Shown here one piece after another: positions 33,946-42,293 of a DNA stretch of 64,000 nucleotides. The DNA comes from Mycobacterium sp. ELW1 (lineage in GTDB: Bacteria > Actinomycetota > Actinomycetes > Mycobacteriales > Mycobacteriaceae), in contig NZ_CP032155.1 of the NCBI RefSeq assembly GCF_008329905.1, positions 1,054,001 to 1,118,000 of the forward strand, in the 5' to 3' direction. The translations under genes were made by a program, and so were the position numbers. Below the pieces are notes generated by a model. It searched no databases. It had not been told where the DNA came from and saw only the letters and a program-made list of their open reading frames with translations. Position 1 is the stretch's first letter, and the number at the start of each line of letters is the position of its first letter.

Positions 33946-36900
33946 GTGGTGGGGCCGTACATTGCTGGCGTGCGGATAACCTCCGCGGAGTCGACGGAAC
34001 TCTTCGTCGGACCGCCCGATGCGCCGCTTCAGGTGGTCCGCGTCGGCTATAGCGCGGCCGATGCCGGCACTGTGCGGATACTCGGCGACGGCGTGCAGTC
34101 CGACAGGGTGGCGGTGCCGCGCGGCGACGGGGTGGCGGAGGTGCCGGTCCGGATCGAGCGGCCGGCGCCCGGCGATCTTCGGGCGGCCCGCGCGGTCGGC
34201 GATGACGTCGAATTCCCCTTCCAGCTCACCGTCGCCGAACCGGGCTGGACCATGTACATGGTCAGCCACTTCCACTACGACCCGGTGTGGTGGAACACCC
34301 AGGCCGCCTACACCAGCGTGTGGACCGAGGATCCGCCCGGACGGGCCCGGCAGAACAACGGCTTCGCCTTGGTCGCCGCCCACCTCGAAATGGCCCGCCG
34401 CGACCCGCATTACAAGTTCGTGCTCGCCGAAGTCGACTATCTCAAGCCCTATTTCGACACCCATCCGGAAGACCGTGCCGATCTGCGCCGGTTCATCGCC
34501 GACGCCCGGGTGGAGGTGATGGGCGGGACCTACAACGAGCCGAACACCAACCTGGTCGGCGCCGAGACCGCGATCCGCAACTTCGTGCACGGCGTCGGGT
34601 ACCAGCGCGACGTGCTGGGTGCCGACCCGGCGACCGCCTGGCAACTCGACGTGTTCGGGCACGATCCGCAATTCCCGGGCATGGCCGCCGACGCCGGACT
34701 GACGTCGAGTTCGTGGGCCCGCGGACCGCACCACCAGTGGGGACCGATGGCAGCCGACGGCGACCCCAGGCGCATGCAGTTCCCGAGCGAGTTCGAGTGG
34801 ATCGCGCCGTCGGGACTCGGGCTGCTGACGCACTACATGCCTGCGCACTACTCGGCCGGATGGTGGATGGACTCCGCGGCGACGCTCGCCGACGCCGAGC
34901 AGGCCACCTATCACCTGTTCACCGAACTGAAATCGGTGGCACTGACCCGCAATGTGCTGCTGCCGGTCGGCACCGACTACACCCCGCCCAATGCGTGGGT
35001 CACCGAGATCCACCGCGACTGGAACGCCCGCTACACCTGGCCGCGATTCGTCTGCGCCCTGCCGTCGGAATTCTTTGCCGCCGTGCGCGCGGAGACTGTT
35101 GAGCGCGGGGTGACGCCGTCACCGCAGACCCGGGACATGAACCCGATCTACACCGGCAAGGACGTGTCGTACATCGACACCAAGCAGGCCAACCGGGCCG
35201 CCGAGGATGCGGTACTGGGTGCCGAGCGGTTCGCGGTGTTCGCGGCGCTGCTCTCCGGCGCGCGATATCCGGAGGCAGCGCTGGCCAAGGCCTGGGTGCA
35301 GCTGGCGTACGGCGCCCACCACGACGGCATCACCGGCTCGGAATCCGATCAGGTCTATCTCGACCTGCTGACCAGTTGGCGTGACGCCTGGGAGCTCGGT
35401 TCGGCCGCCCGATCGGGGGCGCTGGAGCTGCTGTCGCGGGCCGTCGCGCCCGAGTCGGGCGCGGTGGTTGTATGGAATCCATTGGCGCACAAGAGAACCG
35501 ATATCGTGACGGCCCGGCTGACGGCGCCGATCGGCCCCGGAGTGTCGGTGGTGGACTCCGCGGGGGAGTCGCATCCCGCCGTCGTCTCCGACGACGGCCA
35601 CCTGGTGAGCTTCCGGGCCGACGATGTCGATTCCCTCGGCTGGCGCAGCTACCGACTGGCGGCCACGCGCAAGCCGACCGGGTGGCGCCCCGTCGACGGG
35701 GTCGAGATCGCCAACTCCCACCACCGGCTGCGGGTCGACCCGGCTCGCGGGGGCGCGGTGGTGTCCCTCGTGGAGGTGTCGACCGACCGCGAACTGATCG
35801 CGCAGGGTCGCGTCGGCAACGAACTGGCCGTGTACGACGAGTACCCCGCACACCCGCAGGCGGGGGAGGGGCCGTGGCATTTGCTGCCGGCCGGTCCGGT
35901 GACGTGTTCGGCTGCAGCCGTTGCAGATTCGGTTCAGGCCTACCGCAGTCCCCTCGGCGAGCGGCTCGTCGTGACCGGTCGGGTCGGCGAGCTGCTGCGC
36001 TACACCCAGGTGCTGACCCTCTGGCATGGTATCGACCGGGTGGACACCAGCACCACCATCGACGAGTTCACCGGAGCCGACCGGCTGGTGCGGCTGCGCT
36101 GGCCCTGCCCGGTGCCCGGCGCGCTGCCGGTCAGCGAGGTCGGTGACGCCGTGATCGGACGCGGGTTCGGGCTGCTGCACGACCATGCCACGGGGGAGGA
36201 CCGCGCTGTCGACTCCGCCAAACACCCCTGGACACTGGACAATCCGGCACAAGGCTGGTTCGGTCTGTCCTCGGCGGCCCGCATTCGGGTTGGCCACGAC
36301 ATGCGGGCGGTGTCAGTGGCCGAAGTGGTGGTCCCCACCGAGGACACCTCCGAGGCCCGCGACCTGATGGTCGCCCTGGTGCGCGCCGGGGTGACGGCGA
36401 CCTGCAGCTCTGCCGGACACCCGCGCTACGGGCACCTCGACGTCGACTCCAATCTGCCGGACGCGCGCATCGCGGTCGGCAGCCCCGAGGACAACGCGTT
36501 CACCGCCGCGGTGCTCGCCGCGGCAGATCCCGCCTACGCCGCCGAACTGCGCCAACAACTTTCGGAATCCGGACAGGCGCGGGTGTGGGTCCCGGCCAGT
36601 GAGTCGCTGACGGCGGTATGGCAGCCCGATGCCGACCTTCGCGGTGTGCTCGCGCTGCCGGTGCTCATCGTCGCCGGAGACGGGGCCGTGGCCGCCGTCG
36701 TCGAGGACCTCGGCGACGCCCAGATCGACGTCAGCCAGGACGCGCCGTCGGGCCTCGGCGAGTTCGAATCGCGCACCGTCGCCCTGCTCAACCGCGGCGT
36801 GCCGGGCTTCGGCGTCGAACCCGACCAGACACTGCACAGCTCGCTGATGCGGTCGTGCACCGGTTGGCCTTCCGGAGTGTGGATCGATCCGCCGCGGCGC

Positions 36901-38133
36901 ACAGCTCCGGACGGGTCCAATTTTCAGCTGCAGCATTGGACACACACCTTCGATTTCGCACTGGTGTCCGGCCGTGGTGATTGGCGGTCCTGCGAGATGC
37001 CCTCCCGCAGTGCCGAGTTCGCCCACCCGATGTTGTGTGTGGTGGCGGATGAGGGGGTGGAGACTCTGGCCGCCGATGGCTCGCTGCTGCGCATCGAACC
37101 GGCCGGCGCACTGCATCTTGCCGCGCTCAAGGTCGGGGGCAACCCGACCGCCACCGGAAGTTCCGCCGCCGTCGACCCCGAGGACGTCACCATCCGGCTG
37201 GTCGAAACTCGCGGTACGACAGCCGAAGTCGCGCTGTCATCTGGGGTGGGCGCAGTGTCGGCGGTGGTGTCGGCCGACCTGCTGGAAGCCGCCCGTGCCG
37301 GTGATGCGCCGCCGCTGCGGCTGCACGGCTACCAGATCGCGACCCTGCTGGCCCGGCTGGACGTCCACGCCGTGTTGGACGCCGACGGTGCCGCGCTGGC
37401 TCCCGACACCGAGAGCGCGCAGCCGTTGTACGCCCGCTACTGGCTGCACAACCGCGGCCCGGCCCCACTGGGCGGACTGCCCGCCGTCGCACACCTGCAC
37501 CCCGACACCATCTCTGTCGATGCCGGCCGGACCGTGCGGCTGCGACTGACCGCCGCCAGCGACTGCAGCGACGCCACCCTGGCCGGAGAGGTGCGACTGC
37601 GCGGACCGCGCGGCTGGGTCATCGAACCCGACGTGCTGCCCTTCGAACTGACCACCGGCCACCACCGCGAAGCCGAGATCGTCGCGACCGCGCCGCCTGA
37701 TGCGCAGCCCGGTGACTATCCGATCTGCGCGCAGCTCACCTTGTCCGGCGATGTGCCCGCGGCGTGGAAACAACCCGTCGAAGACGTCTGCGTGGTGTCG
37801 GTCGGTACCCCCGGCACACTGGTGCGCCTCGTCGGCGAGCCCCCCGACATCGTCGTCGCCCCAGGGGAGCGGGCCCGCCTTGCCGTCACCGTCGGCAACG
37901 GCGCGCACACCGACCTGTCGCTGGAAGCCCACCTCATCAGCCCGTGGGGGACCTGGGAGTGGATCGGCCCGGCTGCGCTCGGCGCCGTCGTCGGCGCGAC
38001 ATCGGAGGTCGAGGTCGCGTTCGACATCGCGCCGCCGCCGTGGACGGCACCCGGGCAGTGGTGGGCGGTGGTCCGGATCGGGTGCGCGGGCCGGTTGCTC
38101 TACACACCCGCGGTGGCGGTGACGGTCCGATGA
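33946..38133 (+). CDS. GH38 alpha-mannosidase-like protein, unusually long
   Basis: A 1395-residue protein with a glycoside hydrolase family 38 core. The first His-Asp motif appears as VSHFHYDPVWWNTQ near residue 107. The expected nucleophile Asp is in TAWQLDVFGHDPQFPGM near 232, and the middle domain has HHDGITGSESDQVY near 461. A long C-terminal beta-rich part follows, including segments with Ig-like repeats (VLPFELTTGHHREAEIV). It corresponds to M. tuberculosis Rv0648, which is about 1215 residues as I recall. The start is uncertain (GTG 33946 or 33970). No signal peptide is seen, so cytoplasmic trimming of mannosylated lipids or glycans is suggested. It overlaps the next gene by 4 bases. 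Confidence 0.82.
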   Translation: MVGPYIAGVRITSAESTELFVGPPDAPLQVVRVGYSAADAGTVRILGDGVQSDRVAVPRGDGVAEVPVRIERPAPGDLRAARAVGDDVEFPFQLTVAEPGWTMYMVSHFHYDPVWWNTQAAYTSVWTEDPPGRARQNNGFALVAAHLEMARRDPHYKFVLAEVDYLKPYFDTHPEDRADLRRFIADARVEVMGGTYNEPNTNLVGAETAIRNFVHGVGYQRDVLGADPATAWQLDVFGHDPQFPGMAADAGLTSSSWARGPHHQWGPMAADGDPRRMQFPSEFEWIAPSGLGLLTHYMPAHYSAGWWMDSAATLADAEQATYHLFTELKSVALTRNVLLPVGTDYTPPNAWVTEIHRDWNARYTWPRFVCALPSEFFAAVRAETVERGVTPSPQTRDMNPIYTGKDVSYIDTKQANRAAEDAVLGAERFAVFAALLSGARYPEAALAKAWVQLAYGAHHDGITGSESDQVYLDLLTSWRDAWELGSAARSGALELLSRAVAPESGAVVVWNPLAHKRTDIVTARLTAPIGPGVSVVDSAGESHPAVVSDDGHLVSFRADDVDSLGWRSYRLAATRKPTGWRPVDGVEIANSHHRLRVDPARGGAVVSLVEVSTDRELIAQGRVGNELAVYDEYPAHPQAGEGPWHLLPAGPVTCSAAAVADSVQAYRSPLGERLVVTGRVGELLRYTQVLTLWHGIDRVDTSTTIDEFTGADRLVRLRWPCPVPGALPVSEVGDAVIGRGFGLLHDHATGEDRAVDSAKHPWTLDNPAQGWFGLSSAARIRVGHDMRAVSVAEVVVPTEDTSEARDLMVALVRAGVTATCSSAGHPRYGHLDVDSNLPDARIAVGSPEDNAFTAAVLAAADPAYAAELRQQLSESGQARVWVPASESLTAVWQPDADLRGVLALPVLIVAGDGAVAAVVEDLGDAQIDVSQDAPSGLGEFESRTVALLNRGVPGFGVEPDQTLHSSLMRSCTGWPSGVWIDPPRRTAPDGSNFQLQHWTHTFDFALVSGRGDWRSCEMPSRSAEFAHPMLCVVADEGVETLAADGSLLRIEPAGALHLAALKVGGNPTATGSSAAVDPEDVTIRLVETRGTTAEVALSSGVGAVSAVVSADLLEAARAGDAPPLRLHGYQIATLLARLDVHAVLDADGAALAPDTESAQPLYARYWLHNRGPAPLGGLPAVAHLHPDTISVDAGRTVRLRLTAASDCSDATLAGEVRLRGPRGWVIEPDVLPFELTTGHHREAEIVATAPPDAQPGDYPICAQLTLSGDVPAAWKQPVEDVCVVSVGTPGTLVRLVGEPPDIVVAPGERARLAVTVGNGAHTDLSLEAHLISPWGTWEWIGPAALGAVVGATSEVEVAFDIAPPPWTAPGQWWAVVRIGCAGRLLYTPAVAVTVR

Positions 38134-38735
38134 GCTTGGCCGCCATCGTTGCCGGGGTGGACGTCGAGGTCGGCGAAGTCGACGACCGCGAAGCCGCACT
38201 GCGCGCCACACCCCAGGTCGCCGCGCTGCCCCGGCCGCACACGAGTGAAGGACGCCAACTGCGCCGCTGGCTCACCCAGCTGCTGGTCGCCGAGAAGTTG
38301 GTGGCCCGCGAAGCGGAAGCGCTCGGGGTGAGCGTGACCGAGTCGACGCCGGAGGAGGATGAGCTGCTGCCCGATTCCACCGCACGACTGGAGATCGGCA
38401 GCATCGCCGCCGCGGTGCTGGCGGCCCCGATCGCCCGGGCGCTCTTCGCGCGCATCACCGACGCGGTGGAGGTCGACGACGACGCCGTGACGGACTTTCA
38501 CGCCCGGAATCCGCGGCGGTTCGTGCGCTTCGCCGGCACCGGCGTCTGGCGGGTCGCCAGTGAGCCCGAGCTGACCGACGTGCGCCCCCTGATTGCCGCG
38601 CTGCTGCTCGGTGCGGCCCGGCGGCGCCACTTCCGGATGTGGCTCGGCCAGCGGCACGCCGACCTGGTGTGGCTGGCACCCGGCTACGAGCATCCCGGCG
38701 ACCCGCGCCAGCCCGACAACACCCACAAGCACTGA
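38130..38735 (+). CDS. Conserved mycobacterial protein (FabD2-labelled, Rv0649-like)
   Basis: A 201-residue protein whose ATG overlaps the mannosidase stop (ATGA). By synteny it corresponds to Rv0649, often called malonyl-CoA acyltransferase FabD2. I see no GHSxGE acyltransferase motif. Instead, a segment VDDDAVTDFHARNPRRFVRF resembles the linker of SurA/parvulin-like chaperones, and the rest is helical and arginine-rich. I therefore treat the label as doubtful. Sandwiched between a mannosidase and a sugar kinase in an overlapping gene run, so a role in the same carbohydrate pathway is likely. Confidence 0.65.
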   Translation: MSLAAIVAGVDVEVGEVDDREAALRATPQVAALPRPHTSEGRQLRRWLTQLLVAEKLVAREAEALGVSVTESTPEEDELLPDSTARLEIGSIAAAVLAAPIARALFARITDAVEVDDDAVTDFHARNPRRFVRFAGTGVWRVASEPELTDVRPLIAALLLGAARRRHFRMWLGQRHADLVWLAPGYEHPGDPRQPDNTHKH

Positions 38736-39634
38736 TGGTCACGACGCTCGCAGTCGACATCGGCGGCACGAAGATCGCCGCCGGCCTCGTCGACGCCGAC
38801 GGCAGCCTGCGATACGAAGCCCGGCAGCCGACCCCGCACACCGACGACCCCGACCAGGTGTGGGCCACGGCCGCTCGCGCCATCGCCGACGCGCTCGCCG
38901 AGGCGGGCGGCCCGGTCGACGGTGTCGGTATCTCCTCAGCCGGCCCGATCCACCTGCCCGACGGAACCATCAGCCCCATCAACATCCCCGCGTGGCGTCA
39001 CTTCCCGGTCGTCGAACGAGTGGTCGCGGCCGTCCCCGATGTGCCGGTGCGCCTCGGCGGCGACGGGCTTTGCATGGCGCTGGGTGAGCATTGGCGCGGG
39101 GCCGGCCGCGGCGCCGCGTTCCTGCTCGGCATGGTGGTGTCCACCGGGATCGGCGGCGGACTGATCCTCGACGGCGTGCCGTACCACGGGCGCACCGGCA
39201 ACGCCGGTCACGTCGGCCACGTCGTCGTCGACACCGCCGGACCGCCCTGCACCTGCGGCGGCCGTGGTTGCGTGGAAGCGATCGCCAGCGGACCGCATCT
39301 GGCGCAGTGGGCCCGGTCTCAAGGCTGGGACGGTGCCGACGCCAAGGAATTGGCTGACGCCGCGGCGTCCGGACATCAGGTGGCGCTGGCGGCGTTTCGC
39401 CGGGGCGCCCGCGCCATCGCCGCGATGATCGCCTCGGTGGGCGCCGTCTGCGACCTGGACCTCGTCGTCCTCGGTGGCGGAGTGGCCAAGGCTGGGCCGG
39501 TGTTGTTCGACCCGCTGCACGAGGAGCTGCGCACGTATGCCGGGCTGGAGTTCCTGTCCGGGTTGCGGGTGGTCCCCGCCGCGCTCGGCGGCGAGGCGGG
39601 CCTGGTCGGCGCGGCCGCGCTGCTGCGCGGCTGA
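38735..39634 (+). CDS. ROK-family sugar kinase
   Basis: A 299-residue kinase. The ATP-binding DIGGTKIAAGLVD is at residues 8-20, the sugar-site region is GGDGLCMALGEHWRG near 108, STGIGGGLI binds phosphate, and the zinc motif CTCGGRGCVEAIASG (about residues 172-186) is complete as in ROK glucokinases. Corresponds by synteny to Rv0650. The ATG at 38735 overlaps the preceding stop (TGATG). Likely phosphorylates a hexose, perhaps mannose released by the upstream mannosidase. No helix-turn-helix domain, so it is an enzyme and not a NagC-type repressor. Confidence 0.88.
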   Translation: MVTTLAVDIGGTKIAAGLVDADGSLRYEARQPTPHTDDPDQVWATAARAIADALAEAGGPVDGVGISSAGPIHLPDGTISPINIPAWRHFPVVERVVAAVPDVPVRLGGDGLCMALGEHWRGAGRGAAFLLGMVVSTGIGGGLILDGVPYHGRTGNAGHVGHVVVDTAGPPCTCGGRGCVEAIASGPHLAQWARSQGWDGADAKELADAAASGHQVALAAFRRGARAIAAMIASVGAVCDLDLVVLGGGVAKAGPVLFDPLHEELRTYAGLEFLSGLRVVPAALGGEAGLVGAAALLRG

Positions 39635-39653
39635 CCAGCGGCTCGCACGCGTT

Positions 39654-39683
39654 TTGGCTGATCCGGGCAGCGCACGCTATCCT
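39654..39683 (+). promoter_or_regulatory. Promoter of rplJ-rplL
   Basis: TTGGCT (39654-39659) and TATCCT (39678-39683) are 18 bases apart, a good SigA-type promoter, about 196 bases upstream of rplJ. A TSS would be near 39690. Confidence 0.6.
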
Positions 39684-39879
39684 TGCTCAGTTCCACCGAA
39701 GACCGTCGGTCACCGAGCAATCGGTTGAAGGTCCCGGATTCCCGGGCGGCCCACGCAGGAGGACGAGGTAACAGTATTTTTCTGTGCGCCCCGACCAGTC
39801 CTGTGTCGGGGCGTTTGTGATTTCTGGCTCTTCTCGCTCGTCGGTTGGTGGACGTCCCAACCATCACGAGGAGGCAAGC
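39684..39879 (+). ncRNA. rplJ leader with attenuator-like hairpin (candidate L10 leader)
   Basis: The leader before rplJ is structured. A perfect 9-bp stem CGCCCCGAC/GTCGGGGCG at 39787-39813 is followed by TTTGTGATTT, terminator-like. L10(L12)4 autoregulates its operon through a leader in many bacteria (Rfam L10_leader family); membership here is inferred from position and the hairpin, not from a covariance match. Confidence 0.5.
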
Positions 39880-40419
39880 ATGGCTAAGCCTGAAAAGGCC
39901 ACCGCGGTCGCCGACATCGCCGAGAAGTTCAAGGAGGCGACGGCCACCGTCGTCACCGAGTACCGCGGCCTGACGGTGTCCAACCTTGCCGAGCTGCGTA
40001 GGTCACTGGGTGCCGGGGCCAGCTACACCGTTGCCAAGAACACCTTGGTGAAGCGGGCGGCGTCCGAGGCGGGTGTCGAGGGTCTCGACGATCTCTTCGC
40101 CGGTCCGACCGCCATCGCGTTCATCCAGGGCGAACCCGTTGACGCCGCCAAGGCGATCAAGAAGTTCGCCAAGGAGAACAAGGCACTGGTCATCAAGGGC
40201 GGCTACATGGACGGTCGCGCGCTGACCGTCTCCGAGGTCGAGCGCATCGCCGATCTCGAGTCGCGCGAGGTGCTGCTGTCCAAGCTGGCCGGCGCAATGA
40301 AGGCGAAGCAGTCGCAGGCCGCGGCGCTGTTCGTGGCGCCCGCGTCCCAGATCGCGCGCCTGGCCGCAGCTCTGCAAGAGAAGAAGGCTGCAGAGGGTTC
40401 CGCCGAACCCGCTGCCTGA
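39880..40419 (+). CDS. rplJ: 50S ribosomal protein L10
   Basis: A 179-residue L10 that binds the stalk base of the 50S subunit and carries L7/L12 dimers on its C-terminal helix. [22 protein letters not shown] core (here [20 protein letters not shown]), [16 protein letters not shown] and [18 protein letters not shown] match actinobacterial L10. ATG 39880 has GAGGAGG upstream; an in-frame open reading to 39784 lies inside the leader and is rejected. Gap of 37 bases to rplL; likely autoregulated through its leader. Confidence 0.96.
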   Translation: MAKPEKATAVADIAEKFKEATATVVTEYRGLTVSNLAELRRSLGAGASYTVAKNTLVKRAASEAGVEGLDDLFAGPTAIAFIQGEPVDAAKAIKKFAKENKALVIKGGYMDGRALTVSEVERIADLESREVLLSKLAGAMKAKQSQAAALFVAPASQIARLAAALQEKKAAEGSAEPAA

Positions 40420-40456
40420 TCCAAACCACCACAAAGCACACAGATAAGGAATCACC

Positions 40457-40849
<393 letters not shown>

Positions 40850-40867
40850 TTTCGGTATCACCGAAGG

Positions 40868-40901
40868 AGGCCCCCGGATTCGTCCGGGGGCCTTCTCGTT
40901 G
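40868..40901 (+). terminator. Rho-independent terminator after rplL
   Basis: AGGCCCCCGGA and TCCGGGGGCCT (11-bp perfect stem, TTCG loop, 40868-40893) followed by TCTCGTTGTT. The U-tract is imperfect, as often in high-GC bacteria. Confidence 0.85.
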
Positions 40902-41084
40902 TTGGGCCAATTCGTGCATTTACCGCAACGGCTCGCCAGCGGGCCGGACCGGACCATCACAGTTTTGCGAGCGTCAATAACCGTAGTGACACAACCCGAG
41001 TGGCACGAGGGGCCGTGCGCTACAGTGACTCAAACCACAGGCCATCGCGGCGGTGGCTGACCGGTGTGGGCGGAAGGATCTGGC

Positions 41085-42107
41085 GTGGGTATTGCTATTC
41101 AGGTCGAGGGGCTGACTAAGTCATTCGGTTCCCAGCGAATTTGGGAAGACGTGACCCTCGATATCCCCGCCGGTGAGGTCAGCGTGCTGCTGGGCCCGTC
41201 GGGTACCGGTAAGTCCGTGTTCTTGAAGTCGTTGATCGGTCTGCTGCGCCCCGAGCGCGGCAAGATCATCGTCGACGGCACCAACATCATCGAGTGCTCG
41301 GCCAAGGAGCTCTACGAGATCCGCACGCTGTTCGGCGTCATGTTCCAGGACGGCGCGCTGTTCGGCTCGATGAACCTCTTCGACAACACCGCCTTCCCGC
41401 TTCGTGAGCACACGAAGAAGAAGGAAAGCGAAATCCGCCAGATCGTCATGGAAAAGCTCGACATGGTCGGCTTGGGTGGCGACGAGAACAAGTTCCCCGG
41501 TGAGATCTCCGGCGGTATGCGCAAGCGCGCCGGGCTGGCCCGCTCACTGGTGCTCGACCCGCAGATCATCCTCTGCGACGAGCCCGACTCCGGTCTGGAC
41601 CCGGTCCGCACCGCATACCTGAGCCAGCTGCTGATCGACATCAACGCTCAGATCGACGCCACGATCCTGATCGTGACGCACAACATCAACATCGCCCGCA
41701 CAGTGCCCGACAACATCGGCATGCTGTTCCGCAAGCACTTGGTCATGTTCGGCCCCCGCGAGGTGCTGCTGACCAGTGACGAGCCGGTGGTGCGTCAGTT
41801 CCTCAACGGTCGCCGTATCGGCCCGATCGGCATGTCCGAGGAGAAGGACGAGTCGACGATGGCCGAAGAGCAGGCCTTGGTCGACGCCGGCCACCACGAT
41901 GGTGGTGTCGAGGAAATCGAAGGCGTGCCGCCGCAGTTGACGGTCACCCCGGGCATCCCGGAACGCGACGCCGTCCGGCGCCGCCAGGAGCGGGTGCGTC
42001 AGATCCTGCACACCCTGCCCCCGGCCGCCCAGGAAGCCATCCGCGACGACCTCGACGGCACCCACAAACTGCCCAGCCACACCTTCGCCGGTGAAGAGGG
42101 CAACTGA
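41085..42107 (+). CDS. mkl: ABC transporter ATPase Mkl/MceG for Mce lipid importers
   Basis: A 340-residue ATPase. Walker A GPSGTGKS is near residue 35, the Q-loop follows in GVMFQDGALFG, the signature is ISGGMRKRAGLA, Walker B is IILCDEPDSGLDP, and the H-loop is THNIN. The C-terminal extension after about residue 240 is typical of MceG, the single ATPase that energises Mce mycolate/cholesterol importers. GTG 41085 has GGAAGGA 7-8 bases upstream; the longer frame to 41064 is rejected. Synteny matches Rv0655 near rplL. Confidence 0.93.
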   Translation: MGIAIQVEGLTKSFGSQRIWEDVTLDIPAGEVSVLLGPSGTGKSVFLKSLIGLLRPERGKIIVDGTNIIECSAKELYEIRTLFGVMFQDGALFGSMNLFDNTAFPLREHTKKKESEIRQIVMEKLDMVGLGGDENKFPGEISGGMRKRAGLARSLVLDPQIILCDEPDSGLDPVRTAYLSQLLIDINAQIDATILIVTHNINIARTVPDNIGMLFRKHLVMFGPREVLLTSDEPVVRQFLNGRRIGPIGMSEEKDESTMAEEQALVDAGHHDGGVEEIEGVPPQLTVTPGIPERDAVRRRQERVRQILHTLPPAAQEAIRDDLDGTHKLPSHTFAGEEGN

Positions 42108-42123
42108 CCCAAGCTAACTATCA

Positions 42124-42165
42124 GCGAGAAGCCCCAACCGAAATCGGTTGGGGCTTCTCGCTTTT
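42124..42165 (+). terminator. Rho-independent terminator after mkl
   Basis: GCGAGAAGCCCCAACCGA and TCGGTTGGGGCTTCTCGC (18-bp perfect stem, 42124-42161, 2-base loop AA) followed by TTTT. Confidence 0.92.
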
Positions 42166-42293
42166 CGGGTGAGAATCCGGATCCGCACGGGCACCGGCGG
42201 CGCGCGCAGGAAATGACGCTTTGGCCAATTCGCATCGTTGCGGCGATTTGCTGGGTTAGCGTTTGGCCCGATCGCGCAGGAGGAGGCGACTAG

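Noticed and set aside
33757..35013. A 418-codon minus-strand open frame over the EEP and mannosidase genes
   Set aside because: It crosses two real genes and shows only Arg/Gly/Val/His-rich filler; no start site.
37764..38129. Upstream extension of the FabD2-labelled gene
   Set aside because: It overlaps the mannosidase for 370 bases in another frame. The ATG at 38130 overlaps the mannosidase stop in the typical ATGA form.
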